Source of the DNA: Streptacidiphilus fuscans
GTDB taxonomy: Bacteria > Actinomycetota > Actinomycetes > Streptomycetales > Streptomycetaceae
DNA: 64,000 bases
Assembly (NCBI RefSeq): GCF_015690355.1
Contig: NZ_JADPRT010000002.1
Coordinates: 372,001 to 436,000 of the forward strand
Direction: 5' to 3'
Part shown: in pieces, positions 31,358-40,313 of the stretch
How the letters are laid out: the number at the start of each line of letters is the position of its first letter
Numbering within the stretch: the first letter of the stretch is position 1
Notes under the pieces: generated by a model
Databases searched by the model: none
Seen by the model: the letters and a program-made list of their open reading frames with translations, nothing else
Told to the model about the DNA's origin: nothing
Translations under genes and position numbers: made by a program

Positions 31358-33019
31358 TTACATGCGTTCGGGGGCGGTGACGCCCAACAACCCGAGACCG
31401 TTGGCGATGACCGTTCGCGTGGCCTCCGCCAACCAGAGCCTGGCGCGCGTCAGGTCGGTGACCTCCTCGTCACCACGCGGCAGGATCCGGCAGTTGTCGT
31501 AGAAGCGGTGGTAGTCGCGGGCCAGCTCCTCCAGGTAGCGGGCGACGCGGTGCGGCTCCCGCAGCTCGCCGGCCGTGGCCAGCACGCCGGGGAACTCGCC
31601 GAGGCGGCCGAGGAGTTGGTTCTCCCACTCGGTCGCGAGCAGTTCCGGCTTGAAGTCCTCCGCCGCACCCTTGTCGATGCCGAGGTCGGCCGCGTTGCGG
31701 GCGACCGAGGACATCCGAGCGTGGGCGTACTGGACGTAGAAGACCGGGTTCTCGTTCGACTGGCTGGTGAGCACGTCGATGTCGAGGGTGAGCGTCGAGT
31801 CGGTGGGGACGCGGGCCAGCGAGTAGCGGGCAGCGTCGACGCCGATCCAGTCGACGACGTCGTCGATCGTGATGATGTTGCCGGCGCGCTTGGACATGCG
31901 AACCTCCTCGCCGTCCTTCAGCATCTTCACGAACTGCCCGATCAGCACCTCGATGTTGCGCGACGGGTCGTCACCCGCACAGGCGGCGATGGCCTTGAGG
32001 CGGTTGACGTAGCCGTGGTGGTCGGCGCCGAGCATGTAGACGGTGACGTCGTTGCCGCGGTCGCGCTTGTTCAGGTAGTACGCGGCGTCGGAGGCGAAGT
32101 AGGTGGTGTCGCCGTCCGCCTTGATCAGGACGCGGTCCTTGTCGTCACCGAAGTCGGTGGTCCGCAGCCAGACCGCGCCGTCCTTGTCGAAGACGTGGCC
32201 CTGCTCGCGGAGCCGGTCGACGGCCTTCTCGACGGCGCCGGAGTCGTGCAGCGACTTCTCGGAGAACCAGACGTCGAAGTGCGCGCCGAACTCGGCCATG
32301 GAGCGCTGGATCTCGGCGACCATCAGCCGCAGGCCCTCGGTGCGGAACTTCAGCAGCTGCTCGTCCTCGGCGAGGTCGAGGATGCCGGGGTTCGCCTCGA
32401 CGATCTCCGCGGCGATGCCGTTGATGTACTCGCCGACGTAGCCGTCCTCGGGGACGGGCCGACCGTTGGCGGCGGCCTGCAGCGACATGCCGAACTTGGA
32501 GATCTGCACGCCGGCGTCGTTGATGTAGTACTCGGACGTCACGTCCGCGCCGGCGGCACGCAGGATGCGCGCGAGCGAGTCGCCGACGGCGGCCCAGCGG
32601 ACACCGCCGATGTGGATCGGGCCGGTGGGGTTGGCGGAGACGAACTCCAGGTTGATCTTCAGCCCGGCGAAGGCGTCGCCGTGGCCGTAGTGCGCGCCCT
32701 CGGTGACGATGGTGCGGGCGAGCTCGCCCTGGGTGGCGGCGTCGAGGGTGACGTTCATGAAGCCCGGACCCGCGATGTCGATCTTCGCAATCCCGGGCAG
32801 CTCTCGGAGCCTGGCGGCGACCAGCTCGGCCACCTGTCGCGGCGGCTTGCCGGCGGCCTTGGCCAACTGCAGCGCGACGTTGGTGGCGTAGTCGCCGTGG
32901 TCGCGGTTCTTGGGACGCTCGACGGTCACCGTCTCGGGGACGGCGACGGTCATCTCGCCCGCCTCGACGGCGGCGCGGACGGCATCCTGGACTGCCTGGG
33001 AAAGCTCTGCGGGTGTCAC
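31358..33019 (-). CDS. argS: Arginyl-tRNA synthetase
   Basis: This 553-residue class Ia synthetase charges tRNA-Arg. The HIGH-type motif reads PIHIGG in SANPTGPIHIGGVRWAAVGD. The KMSKS equivalent is VRMSKRAGN. The N-terminal Add1 domain and C-terminal DALR anticodon-binding domain are present. It starts at a GTG (33017-33019). A substrate tRNA-Arg(CCG) gene lies 730 bases away on the other strand. Confidence 0.97.
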   Translation of the reverse strand: MTPAELSQAVQDAVRAAVEAGEMTVAVPETVTVERPKNRDHGDYATNVALQLAKAAGKPPRQVAELVAARLRELPGIAKIDIAGPGFMNVTLDAATQGELARTIVTEGAHYGHGDAFAGLKINLEFVSANPTGPIHIGGVRWAAVGDSLARILRAAGADVTSEYYINDAGVQISKFGMSLQAAANGRPVPEDGYVGEYINGIAAEIVEANPGILDLAEDEQLLKFRTEGLRLMVAEIQRSMAEFGAHFDVWFSEKSLHDSGAVEKAVDRLREQGHVFDKDGAVWLRTTDFGDDKDRVLIKADGDTTYFASDAAYYLNKRDRGNDVTVYMLGADHHGYVNRLKAIAACAGDDPSRNIEVLIGQFVKMLKDGEEVRMSKRAGNIITIDDVVDWIGVDAARYSLARVPTDSTLTLDIDVLTSQSNENPVFYVQYAHARMSSVARNAADLGIDKGAAEDFKPELLATEWENQLLGRLGEFPGVLATAGELREPHRVARYLEELARDYHRFYDNCRILPRGDEEVTDLTRARLWLAEATRTVIANGLGLLGVTAPERM

Positions 33020-33153
33020 GGGGCAAGCCTAGGCGAGAGGCGGGTCTTCCCTGGCATCAGTTCTGCCGAGTGAGACACCGCGTCCACCCGGTGGGCGGGG
33101 TCCACCCGGCACCGGCCACCGTCGATCGCCACGGCGTGTGTGCTGCCGTTCGC

Positions 33154-33606
33154 TCACAGCGAACGATGGGACCGCCCACCGCCGCCGCCCACACGCGCTC
33201 CCCCGGCCGTGCCACGACGACCACGCCGCTCCCGCCCGCAGGCCAGCCGCCGCACCAGGGCGACCAGCTCCATGGGCTCGAAGGGCTTGGCGAGATAGCC
33301 GTCGACTCCGACCGACTCGCCGCGCTCAAGATCGAGCTGCGTACAGGCACTGACGATCGCTATCCGCAGATGACTCGTCCGCGGATCGGCCCGCAGCCGC
33401 TGCGCCGTCCGCAGGCCGTCCAGACGGGGCATCACCACGTCCAGCGTGATCACATCCGGTTGCACCGCATGCACCACGTCCAGACACTCGGCCCCGTCCA
33501 CGGCGGTCACCACCTGGAAGCCCTCGAGCTCCAGGTTCACCCTGATCAGCTGGCGGATCACCGCGCTGTCATCGACAACCAGCACCCGCCCCGACTCGCC
33601 TGACAC
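33154..33606 (-). CDS. Receiver-only response regulator (CheY-like)
   Basis: This protein of about 150 residues is a single REC domain: acidic pair VVDDS, phosphoacceptor Asp in ITLDVVMPRLDG, switch region IVSAC, and conserved Lys in LAKPFEP. A basic Arg/Gly-rich tail of about 25 residues follows (GRERRGRRGTAGG). No output domain is fused. I use the GTG at 33604-33606 just before VSGESGRVLVVDD; a GTG at 33631-33633 is also in frame, and neither has a clear ribosome binding site. No kinase gene is adjacent, so the partner is unknown. Confidence 0.85.
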   Translation of the reverse strand: MSGESGRVLVVDDSAVIRQLIRVNLELEGFQVVTAVDGAECLDVVHAVQPDVITLDVVMPRLDGLRTAQRLRADPRTSHLRIAIVSACTQLDLERGESVGVDGYLAKPFEPMELVALVRRLACGRERRGRRGTAGGARVGGGGGRSHRSL

Positions 33607-33748
33607 ATCACTGAGGGTATGCGGAGGAACCACCCTCCGTCTCCGTTTTGGGGACTTCCGCCGGAACTGGTTACGTCCCCTTCCGAAAAACCCTGTGCAC
33701 GAGCAGACGGTGGGGACTGGTAGTGTTCTCCACGTCGCAAGACAGTGC

Positions 33749-33820
33749 GCCCCCGTAGCTCAGGGGATAGAGCACCGCCCTCCGGAGGCGGGTGCGTAGG
33801 TTCGAATCCTACCGGGGGCA
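33749..33820 (+). tRNA. tRNA-Arg (anticodon CCG)
   Basis: The 72-base cloverleaf has acceptor stem GCCCCCG/CGGGGGC with discriminator A, a D-arm GCTC...GAGC, anticodon stem CCGCC/GGCGG with loop CTCCGGA (anticodon CCG reading CGG), and T-arm GTAGG-TTCGAAT-CCTAC. CCA is not encoded. It marks the boundary between the housekeeping core and the cyclitol cluster, a position often used by integrating elements, although no att duplication was found. Confidence 0.96.
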
Positions 33821-33871
33821 CTTCTTTTTCCATCCGCACATCGCTGCGGTAGGCAGGTTGACCGTTGTTCG

Positions 33872-33902
33872 GGCGTCGAGATCCTCACCTCGACGCCTTT
33901 TT
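33872..33902 (+). terminator. Intrinsic terminator after tRNA-Arg
   Basis: A perfect 9-bp stem (GGCGTCGAG/CTCGACGCC) with an 8-base loop is followed by TTTTT. This is the only terminator in the window that I saw with a classical U-tract. Confidence 0.88.
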
Positions 33903-33938
33903 GCATGCCGCACGGTCCTGGGATGCGCCGCGTTCCGT

Positions 33939-35135
33939 TCACGTGGTGGCCCGTGCACGGGACCAGCGCCGGACCAGCGGCTTCTCGATCCAGGCGTACA
34001 TCGCCCAGGAGACAAGGACTGCCACCAGGCACTCGGCCACGACGAGGACAACCGCCAGCAGGCCGGAGTCGATCCGCGCGCCGAGCAGGTTCCGCGCCTC
34101 CGAGAGCACGATGAAGTGCAGCAGGTAGAACGCGAAGGAAACCTCGCCCAGCCAGACCATCGCACGGCTGCGGAAGAGGGTCCGCCTGCCCGAGGCGTCG
34201 GCCAGAGCTCCGGCCGCGATCAGTAGGGCGCACGGGACGAGGCAGACCGCCCGCTGGGCGAACAGGTAGGGAACGCCCGGGAGTTCGGCGATCACGTAGC
34301 TGACCGCCAGGAGCAGGCAGGACGGGACGAGGCCGATGTTGCGCCACCGGCCCAGCATGACGGCGCGGGCGACCAGGATGCCGAGCAGGAAGTCGAGCAA
34401 CCGGGCGGGCGGGAACACGTAGGCGAACCACAGGTGGAGGCCGGAGACGCTGGGCACGTTCGACATGTAGACGCTGCCTGCGGGAACGAAGCCGGCCAGC
34501 CAGGGTGTGACGGCCACTCCGGCGATCACGCCCACGATCCAGAACTTCAGTCGCCGCGCCGCGATCCGCCTGACGCCGGCGAGCAGCAGCGGGAAGCACA
34601 GGTAGAAGAAGACCTCGGTCGACAGCGACCAGCCGGGCGCGTTCACGCTGAAGTTGGTGGCGTAGTCCGGCACCCAGGACTGGAGCATGAAGAGCGTGGC
34701 GGCCGAACGCCAGAAGGCGGTGCCGCCGGCTATCAGCAGCATCGCGAGCGCCCAGGCGACGAGGTAGTTCGGCACGATCTTGACGTACCGGCGGCGCCAG
34801 AACGAGGTGCGCCGGTCCCCCTCCCTGGCGGACCAGGTGAGGACGAAGCCGCTGAGGACGAAGAAGAAGGTGACGCCCACACCGCCGGCCTGTTCCACCA
34901 GGCGGGCGTAGCGGGTGGAGTTGGCGTCGCCGGGCAGCAGCCAGCGGCCGGGGAGGGAGACGTGGAACAGGAAGACCAGAAGTGCGGCCGGGAACCGCAT
35001 TCCGGTGAGCGACGGCAGACGGACCGCCGGACCGCCGACCCGCAGTGCTGCGGAGGCCGGCGCGGAGGCCATGTCGCCTGCCGCGGCGGAGCCGGGGCCT
35101 GGGGTCGTGGACGGCGTGGTCTGTTGGGTGGCCAT
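33939..35135 (-). CDS. Membrane acyltransferase, family 3 (copy A)
   Basis: This 398-residue protein has about ten membrane helices, typical of acyltransferase-3 (OafA/macrolide acyltransferase-like) enzymes that esterify or O-acylate sugars, antibiotics or cell-wall polymers at the membrane. The conserved R-x10-H motif is RFPAALLVFLFH. The WSLSTEVFFY segment is the family's second signature. The N-terminal 40 residues are a cytoplasmic Ala/Pro/Thr tail. The ATG has AGGAGAGGA upstream. A terminator lies between it and the cyclitol operon, so it is probably transcribed separately. Confidence 0.88.
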   Translation of the reverse strand: MATQQTTPSTTPGPGSAAAGDMASAPASAALRVGGPAVRLPSLTGMRFPAALLVFLFHVSLPGRWLLPGDANSTRYARLVEQAGGVGVTFFFVLSGFVLTWSAREGDRRTSFWRRRYVKIVPNYLVAWALAMLLIAGGTAFWRSAATLFMLQSWVPDYATNFSVNAPGWSLSTEVFFYLCFPLLLAGVRRIAARRLKFWIVGVIAGVAVTPWLAGFVPAGSVYMSNVPSVSGLHLWFAYVFPPARLLDFLLGILVARAVMLGRWRNIGLVPSCLLLAVSYVIAELPGVPYLFAQRAVCLVPCALLIAAGALADASGRRTLFRSRAMVWLGEVSFAFYLLHFIVLSEARNLLGARIDSGLLAVVLVVAECLVAVLVSWAMYAWIEKPLVRRWSRARATT

Positions 35136-35198
35136 GGGGTGATGTCCTCTCCTCTTGGGCTCGCCTCCGGGCCCGTTGAACCGCGCGTTGAACAGGAG

Positions 35199-35230
35199 CG
35201 GGTGGCCGCAGGGCGTCCTGCGGCCACCCG
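35199..35230 (-). terminator. Terminator at the end of the cyclitol operon
   Basis: A perfect 14-bp stem (CGGGTGGCCGCAGG and complement) with a 4-base loop lies 21 bases after the hydrolase stop and 64 bases before the acyltransferase start. Confidence 0.8.
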
Positions 35231-35250
35231 CGAATGCCTTTGCCGAAAGG

Positions 35251-36027
35251 TCAGTTCAGGAAGGTCCGGATGGCGTGCACCAGCTCGTCCGGCGCCTCGG
35301 CCGGCACGAGGTGGCCGCTCTCGATCTCCAGGTACGTGCTGTCGGCGATCGCCTCGTGCAGCTCCCGCGAGTGCTCGACAGGGACCAGCTGGTCGTGGCG
35401 GCAGCCGACGACCAGCGTGGGGACGGCGATGTCCGGCAGCTGCTTGCGGACGTCGGCCTCCAGGCCGAGGTCGATCTGACGCAGCGTGCCCTCGCCCGCC
35501 TCGGCACCGCCGACCGCCTCGTCGAACGTCGCCGGGTCGAAGTTCGCCAGGAATGCGGGGGTGAAGAGCAGCAGGCTGATGTACTGCGAGTACAGCTCCC
35601 GGTCGACGTCGGCCAGTCGGCGCCAGACCGTGAATCCGAGGCGCTTGCGCAGGTCGTCGTTGCGGGCCCAGCCGGCCACCAGGACCAGTCGGCGCACCCG
35701 CTCCGGCCGCCGCGCGGCGGCCATGACGGCGACGAGCGCCCCCAGCGAGAACCCGACCACGTCGACGGGCTCGTCGGTGACCTCGTCGGCGGCGCCGAGC
35801 ACCTGGTCCGCGAGTTGTTCCAGGGTGAGGGGTCCACCGTCGTCGGTCGTGGCGCCGCTGCCCGCGTAGTCGGGGAGGATGACAGTGTGACGGTCGGTGA
35901 ACTCGTCGAGCAGATGGCCGTAGTTGGTCTCACCAGTGGCTCCGGTGCCGTGCACCAGGAGCAGACCAGGGCCCTGGCCCTCGGAGCGGTAGTGCACGGT
36001 CGCACCGTTGACGGTCAGCTGAGGCAT
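35251..36027 (-). CDS. Alpha/beta hydrolase (cyclitol operon)
   Basis: This 258-residue alpha/beta hydrolase has LLVHGTGATG (oxyanion), nucleophile Ser in GFSLGA, acid in GCRHDQLV and His in SGHLVPAE, so the triad is complete. It resembles the hydrolase at 47748-48617 over its whole length, though only distantly. It may add or remove an acyl group, or act in editing, in a pathway rich in acyltransferases; that is inference. I start at the ATG at 36025-36027 with AAAGG upstream. Another in-frame ATG is at 36051. It is the last gene before the operon terminator. Confidence 0.85.
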   Translation of the reverse strand: MPQLTVNGATVHYRSEGQGPGLLLVHGTGATGETNYGHLLDEFTDRHTVILPDYAGSGATTDDGGPLTLEQLADQVLGAADEVTDEPVDVVGFSLGALVAVMAAARRPERVRRLVLVAGWARNDDLRKRLGFTVWRRLADVDRELYSQYISLLLFTPAFLANFDPATFDEAVGGAEAGEGTLRQIDLGLEADVRKQLPDIAVPTLVVGCRHDQLVPVEHSRELHEAIADSTYLEIESGHLVPAEAPDELVHAIRTFLN

Positions 36028-36113
36028 CGTGTCGCCTTTCTCGAATTTCATGGGTTCCGGGTTTCTGGAACTGTCGGATCTCTTGGGTCTCTTGGACGGA
36101 GTGCCCGGGGCAC

Positions 36114-37379
36114 TCAGCCGGACGAGGGCACCGGGGGCACCGGGGGCACCGGGCGCCACGCCAGGACGGCCACCAGCACGATCGCCACCAGGGCCGTCGA
36201 AGTGACGGGCAGCCACACCGTGGACCGGTCGAGCAGGGCCGCCCCCAGGGCCGAGCCACCCGCGATGCCGATCTGGAAGCCGGTGACGTAGATCGAGGAG
36301 GCCCGGTCGGCGTCCTTGCCGGCCAGGCGCATCACGCCCGTCTGGAAGACGGGTCCGGCGGCGGCGAACGCGCCGCCCCACAGGGCGACTGCGGCCGCGA
36401 TCGCCGCGAGCTCCACCGCCGCACCGCCGTGCAGGGTCGAGGCGAGCGCCAGCAGCCCGACGCCCGCCGCGAAGACGGCGATGGTCACGGTCGCCGTCCG
36501 CTGCGGCGCGGTGTCGTTGTGCCGGCCCACCATCCAGGTGCCAACGGCCCCGGCGCAGCCGAAGACCACCAGCAGTCCGACCACCGCGCCGGATGTGCCG
36601 GTGACCCGGGTGACCAGGACGGCGAAGTAGGTGTAGCTGAGGAAGTGCGCGGTGACCAGCACGACCGCGACCACGCACAGGAGCACCACACGCGGCCAGT
36701 TCGCCCCCTGCCCGTCGACGGCGCGGTCGTCCGGCACAGTGGCCGCTGCCTGCCGGGAGCGGCCGGGAGTCCGTAGGGCCCACACCAGCCCGAGGCTCAC
36801 GACCACGGTCGCCGCCGCCAGCACCAGGGCCGTGGCGCGCCACCCGATCAGCTCGCCGACGAGCGTCGACCCTGGGCTGCCGACGATCGCGGCCAGGGTG
36901 GCGCCGCCGAACACCGCCGCGGTGGCGGTGCCCATGCGCTGCCGCGGCACCAGCGTGGCCGCGGCGGGGGCGACCAGCGACCAGAGCACCCCGTGGGTCA
37001 GCGCTGCGGCGACTCGACTCGCCACCATCGTCGGGTAGTTCGTCGAGACGGCGGTGAGCACCTCGGCGACGACGAGGACGAGGAGCGAGGCCACCAGGGC
37101 GACGCGGCGCGACACCCACGAGGCCAGCGCGACGGTGGGCACGGTGGCAACGGCCGCGACCACCGCGTAACCGCTGATGAGCAACCCCACCCGGCCGACG
37201 GAGACGTCGAGGCTTCCGGCGATGGACTGGATGAGTCCTACCGGGAAGACCTCGAAGGTGACGTAGACGAACGTGGCGCTCGCGAGTACGGCGAGCCGCG
37301 CGGCCGCCCCCGGCTCGATGTGGTCGTGCGCCTCAACTCCGCGACGCGCCCGACCTGTGACGGAGGTTCGGTGGCTCAT
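36114..37379 (-). CDS. MFS exporter, DHA1/AraJ-like (copy 1)
   Basis: This 421-residue transporter has twelve predicted membrane helices. Motif A-like LASWVSRR lies after helix 2 and a central cytoplasmic loop around 205-225. Family members export antibiotics, sugars and arabinose-like compounds by proton antiport. Its ATG overlaps the dehydrogenase stop as ATGA, so it is translated as part of the cyclitol operon and is the natural candidate exporter of the product. Confidence 0.9.
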   Translation of the reverse strand: MSHRTSVTGRARRGVEAHDHIEPGAAARLAVLASATFVYVTFEVFPVGLIQSIAGSLDVSVGRVGLLISGYAVVAAVATVPTVALASWVSRRVALVASLLVLVVAEVLTAVSTNYPTMVASRVAAALTHGVLWSLVAPAAATLVPRQRMGTATAAVFGGATLAAIVGSPGSTLVGELIGWRATALVLAAATVVVSLGLVWALRTPGRSRQAAATVPDDRAVDGQGANWPRVVLLCVVAVVLVTAHFLSYTYFAVLVTRVTGTSGAVVGLLVVFGCAGAVGTWMVGRHNDTAPQRTATVTIAVFAAGVGLLALASTLHGGAAVELAAIAAAVALWGGAFAAAGPVFQTGVMRLAGKDADRASSIYVTGFQIGIAGGSALGAALLDRSTVWLPVTSTALVAIVLVAVLAWRPVPPVPPVPSSG

Positions 37380-38413
37380 GTCGGGCCGAGGGTGCCGAGC
37401 GCCGGGTCGATGCGGACCAGGACCTTGGGGCGGCTGCGGCTGCCGTCCGCGAGACGGGCGAAGGCGGCGTCGACCTCGTCGAGCGGGAAGACCTGGTCGA
37501 CCAGGGCGTCGAGGTTCACCGCCCCGGACTCGACCAGGCCCACAAGCCGCTCCCAGTAACCGATCCCGGACAGCACCCCGTGCAGGGTCGCGTCGCGGAT
37601 GACCAGAGCTGCCGCGTCGAAGCCGTCGACGGGGTGGTGCGGCGTGCCCAACTGGGCGATGCGTCCGCCCGACGCGACCATGCGGACGGCGGCGCGAACG
37701 GCCGCCTCGTTGCCGGAGGCCTCGATCACGGCGTCGAACCCCTCCGCGTCGGCCTCGGCCGGAGCGGCCTGCGCGCGCAGCCCCAACTCGGCGGCGAGCG
37801 CTCGGGCCGAGGGCTGCGGGTCGACGACGACGGTGTCCGCCCCGGTCGCGCGGGTGATCTGCGCCGCGGCGAGCCCGAGCGTGCCTGCCCCCAGCACGGC
37901 TACCCGGTCGGACGGGACCACGCCGAGTCGGTCCACGGCGTGCGCTGCGGCGGCGGTCGGTTCGAGCAGGGCGCCGGCCGCGTCGGACAGGGTGTCGGGA
38001 ATCCGGGTGAGGACGTCGGCCGGTACGGTGATCAGCTGTGCTCCGGCGCCCGGTTGCGGTCCCAGCACACCGATCTCGCTCCGGTCCGGGCAGGAGCGGA
38101 TGCGTCCGGCACGGCAGTGGGCGCACCGGCCGCAGGCCCGGAAGTTGTGGCTCGACACCCGTCGGCCGAGCAGGCCCGGATCGGTGCCGGGACCGGTCCC
38201 GACGACCGTGCCGATCCACTCGTGGCCGAGGACGAACGGATAGCTCTTCAGCTTGTCGCGCAGGTAGTTGCTGCTGCCGTCGAAGAAGCCGAGGTCGGTG
38301 TTGCACAGGCCGAGCAGGCCCACCCGGACGAGGACCTCGCCGGGCCCGGGTTCGGGCTGTGCGGTCTCGACGACCGAAAGGGTGCGGGGAGCGGTGAGTT
38401 GAATCGCTTTCAC
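37376..38413 (-). CDS. Zinc-dependent alcohol/polyol dehydrogenase
   Basis: This 345-residue medium-chain dehydrogenase has catalytic-zinc residues in GLCNTDLG (Cys) and LGHEWIG (His-Glu), a complete structural-zinc cluster CGRCAHCRAGRIRSC, and NAD(P) motif AVLGAGTLGLAAAQ. It is similar to sorbitol/threonine dehydrogenases, so a cyclitol hydroxyl is a likely substrate. The GTG start at 38411-38413 has AAGGA upstream and overlaps the TIM-barrel gene stop (GTGA). Confidence 0.9.
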   Translation of the reverse strand: MKAIQLTAPRTLSVVETAQPEPGPGEVLVRVGLLGLCNTDLGFFDGSSNYLRDKLKSYPFVLGHEWIGTVVGTGPGTDPGLLGRRVSSHNFRACGRCAHCRAGRIRSCPDRSEIGVLGPQPGAGAQLITVPADVLTRIPDTLSDAAGALLEPTAAAAHAVDRLGVVPSDRVAVLGAGTLGLAAAQITRATGADTVVVDPQPSARALAAELGLRAQAAPAEADAEGFDAVIEASGNEAAVRAAVRMVASGGRIAQLGTPHHPVDGFDAAALVIRDATLHGVLSGIGYWERLVGLVESGAVNLDALVDQVFPLDEVDAAFARLADGSRSRPKVLVRIDPALGTLGPT

Positions 38414-39228
38414 GGTGCGTCCTTGAAGGGGCGAGGTCCCGCCGAGCGGCGGCACAGCGCGATGTCCTCGCGCAGGCGGTCAGGGGTCTGCCGGTAGTCG
38501 TTCTCGACCAGCACGGAGCGGGCGCCCGACGCCCGCAGCAGGGCGGGGAGTTCCGCTGTCGAGGGCGCGGTGACGGAGCCACCGTCCTTGACGTGCACGT
38601 CCGGCAGCAGCAGCCCGGCAGCCGCGACCGTTTCGGCGAAGGCGAGCGGCTGGTGTCCAGCGTCGAGCAGATTGCCGGTGTCCAGGACCAGCCGCAGAGC
38701 CGGACGGTCCACGGCGCGGGCCAGCGCGAGCGACTCGCGCGCGCCGAGTGGGGACTCGTAGGCGACAAGCAGGTCCGTACTGGTGAGTTGCGCACACACG
38801 CCGCGCAGCGCCGCCACCGTTCCGGCCCGGATGCCGGCGTTGTTCGGCAGGCTCCGCCGGAAGCCCGGCACATGGAGCACGGCGACGCCGAGCCGCACGG
38901 CGCACTCCAGGGCACGCAGCAGGAGGTCCACCGCCGCCGGGTTGGCGGTTCCCCCCTCGTCCGCCAGGCCGATGTCGTTGATGTGGTTGACGGCGAGCAC
39001 CGGCACCGGGATCTGCTCGGCGACGGCCTCGGCCGCGCGCAGCGCGGCGGGGGCGCTCAGCGGTGGGCCGCGGTGCGCGCCGCCGTAGTCCAGGTGCAGG
39101 TGATCGGCGCCCGCCGCGAGCGCGGTGCGCGCCGCCGCGCGGCGGTCGGTGTCGATCCGCCACTGCGGGGCGGCAACCGCCGGCACGGCGTGGGTCGGCA
39201 AGGCGAGGGTCGGAACGGGCGTGCTCAT
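38410..39228 (-). CDS. TIM-barrel sugar isomerase/epimerase-like protein
   Basis: This 272-residue protein belongs to the xylose-isomerase-like TIM-barrel family (sugar phosphate isomerase/epimerase, AP endonuclease family 2). The four metal ligands are visible: Glu158 (AYESP), Asp183 (LDTGN), His212 (DVHVKDG) and Glu242 (LVENDY). Such enzymes move or invert hydroxyl/keto positions on free or phosphorylated ketoses. In acarbose- and cetoniacytone-type pathways the C2 epimerisation of the cyclitol is done by a VOC-family protein that is absent here; this protein may replace it (inference). It overlaps both neighbours by four bases. Confidence 0.85.
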   Translation of the reverse strand: MSTPVPTLALPTHAVPAVAAPQWRIDTDRRAAARTALAAGADHLHLDYGGAHRGPPLSAPAALRAAEAVAEQIPVPVLAVNHINDIGLADEGGTANPAAVDLLLRALECAVRLGVAVLHVPGFRRSLPNNAGIRAGTVAALRGVCAQLTSTDLLVAYESPLGARESLALARAVDRPALRLVLDTGNLLDAGHQPLAFAETVAAAGLLLPDVHVKDGGSVTAPSTAELPALLRASGARSVLVENDYRQTPDRLREDIALCRRSAGPRPFKDAP

Positions 39229-40313
39229 GGCCGACCTCCGACCTGGATCGCCGCCTTGAGCACCCGGCGTCCGGCGAACCTGCGGGTGCCCGAGGCGAGG
39301 ACGCTGTTGACGAGGTCCGCGGCCTCCTCCAGGCCGACCTGATGGGACAGCAGCCCCGAGCCGAGGTCCGGCTGGGTGCGCAGCAGGTCGACGGCGTGCC
39401 GAAGATCCTCGCCCGCGACCCCGCGGTGCCCGCACAGCAGGAGCCTGCCGTGCGGTCGCGCGAACTCCCGGACGGGCGGCGGCCAGGGTGCGCCGCCGCA
39501 GTTGGCCGCTCGGATCGCGGCGACGTCGATGTCCCCGGCGGTCAGCTGGATCGGTCCGGGCTCCAACCCGCCATGGACGTCGACGAGAAGTGTGCCCGGT
39601 ACATGGCGCTCCAGCTCCTGCAACGCTTCCTGCGTGCCGGTGCGCGGCGTGGCGATCACGGCGACGACGGGCGAGGGCAGCCGGGACAGCAACTGTGGGA
39701 GCACGGCCGCCGAGGGGTCGGTGGCGTCGTCGCCGTGCCCGACGAGATGGCAGGGCAGGTCAGGGAGTTCGGTGCGCCAGAGCTCGCCTGCGAGACGCCC
39801 CACGATCCCGTCGCCCCAGATGACCAGGGCCGCAGGCCGAACCGCGTGACGCGCGATCCGCATCCCGTATCGGGCCGAGGCGAGCGGCTCCGCGAGCGCG
39901 GCCACCCGCGGCTGTGCGGCGTCGGCGGCCACCGGGACGATCAGGCCGGCGCGCACGGCCGCAACGGGAATGCGGGTGCGCTCCGCCCACAGGCCGGGGA
40001 GGTTGTGGCCGAGCAGGAACGAAGGGTCCTCCGGGTGGGTGGGGTTCACGGTGACCGGCGTGCCCTCGGGCAGGCCCGACGCACCGGATTCGACCACGTA
40101 CGCGACCCCTTCGTGGCCGAGGACGTGGGTGGGGTCGTCCCGCAGACCACGCAGGATCTGCCAGTCGGTGCCGCAGATGCCGACGTTGACCGGTGCGAGC
40201 AGGACGTCGCCCGCTTCGAGCCGTGGCGTGGGCACCTCGGCCACCTCGACCGTGGTGCGGCCGAGGTCGTCAGCGGGACGGCGCACGAGGGCGCGGTGGG
40301 TCGTGGCGCTCAT
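39225..40313 (-). CDS. MDR-family dehydrogenase lacking the structural zinc cluster
   Basis: This 362-residue medium-chain dehydrogenase has the catalytic-zinc Cys in GICGTDW and His-Glu in LGHEGV, and a GxGxxG-type motif in VIWGDGIVGRLAG. The structural-zinc loop is replaced by NPTHPEDPSFLLGHN, without the four Cys. It resembles glucose dehydrogenase- and AcbL-like cyclitol dehydrogenases in layout. In acarbose synthesis AcbL oxidises a phosphorylated valiolone derivative; an equivalent role here is inference. It is flanked by ATGA overlaps on both sides. Confidence 0.82.
   Translation of the reverse strand: MSATTHRALVRRPADDLGRTTVEVAEVPTPRLEAGDVLLAPVNVGICGTDWQILRGLRDDPTHVLGHEGVAYVVESGASGLPEGTPVTVNPTHPEDPSFLLGHNLPGLWAERTRIPVAAVRAGLIVPVAADAAQPRVAALAEPLASARYGMRIARHAVRPAALVIWGDGIVGRLAGELWRTELPDLPCHLVGHGDDATDPSAAVLPQLLSRLPSPVVAVIATPRTGTQEALQELERHVPGTLLVDVHGGLEPGPIQLTAGDIDVAAIRAANCGGAPWPPPVREFARPHGRLLLCGHRGVAGEDLRHAVDLLRTQPDLGSGLLSHQVGLEEAADLVNSVLASGTRRFAGRRVLKAAIQVGGRP

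Noticed and set aside
36114..38915. A 933-residue continuous frame spanning the MFS and dehydrogenase genes
   Set aside because: Only its last 421 residues (36114-37379) look like protein; the upstream part is the shadow of the zinc dehydrogenase, which has its own good frame.
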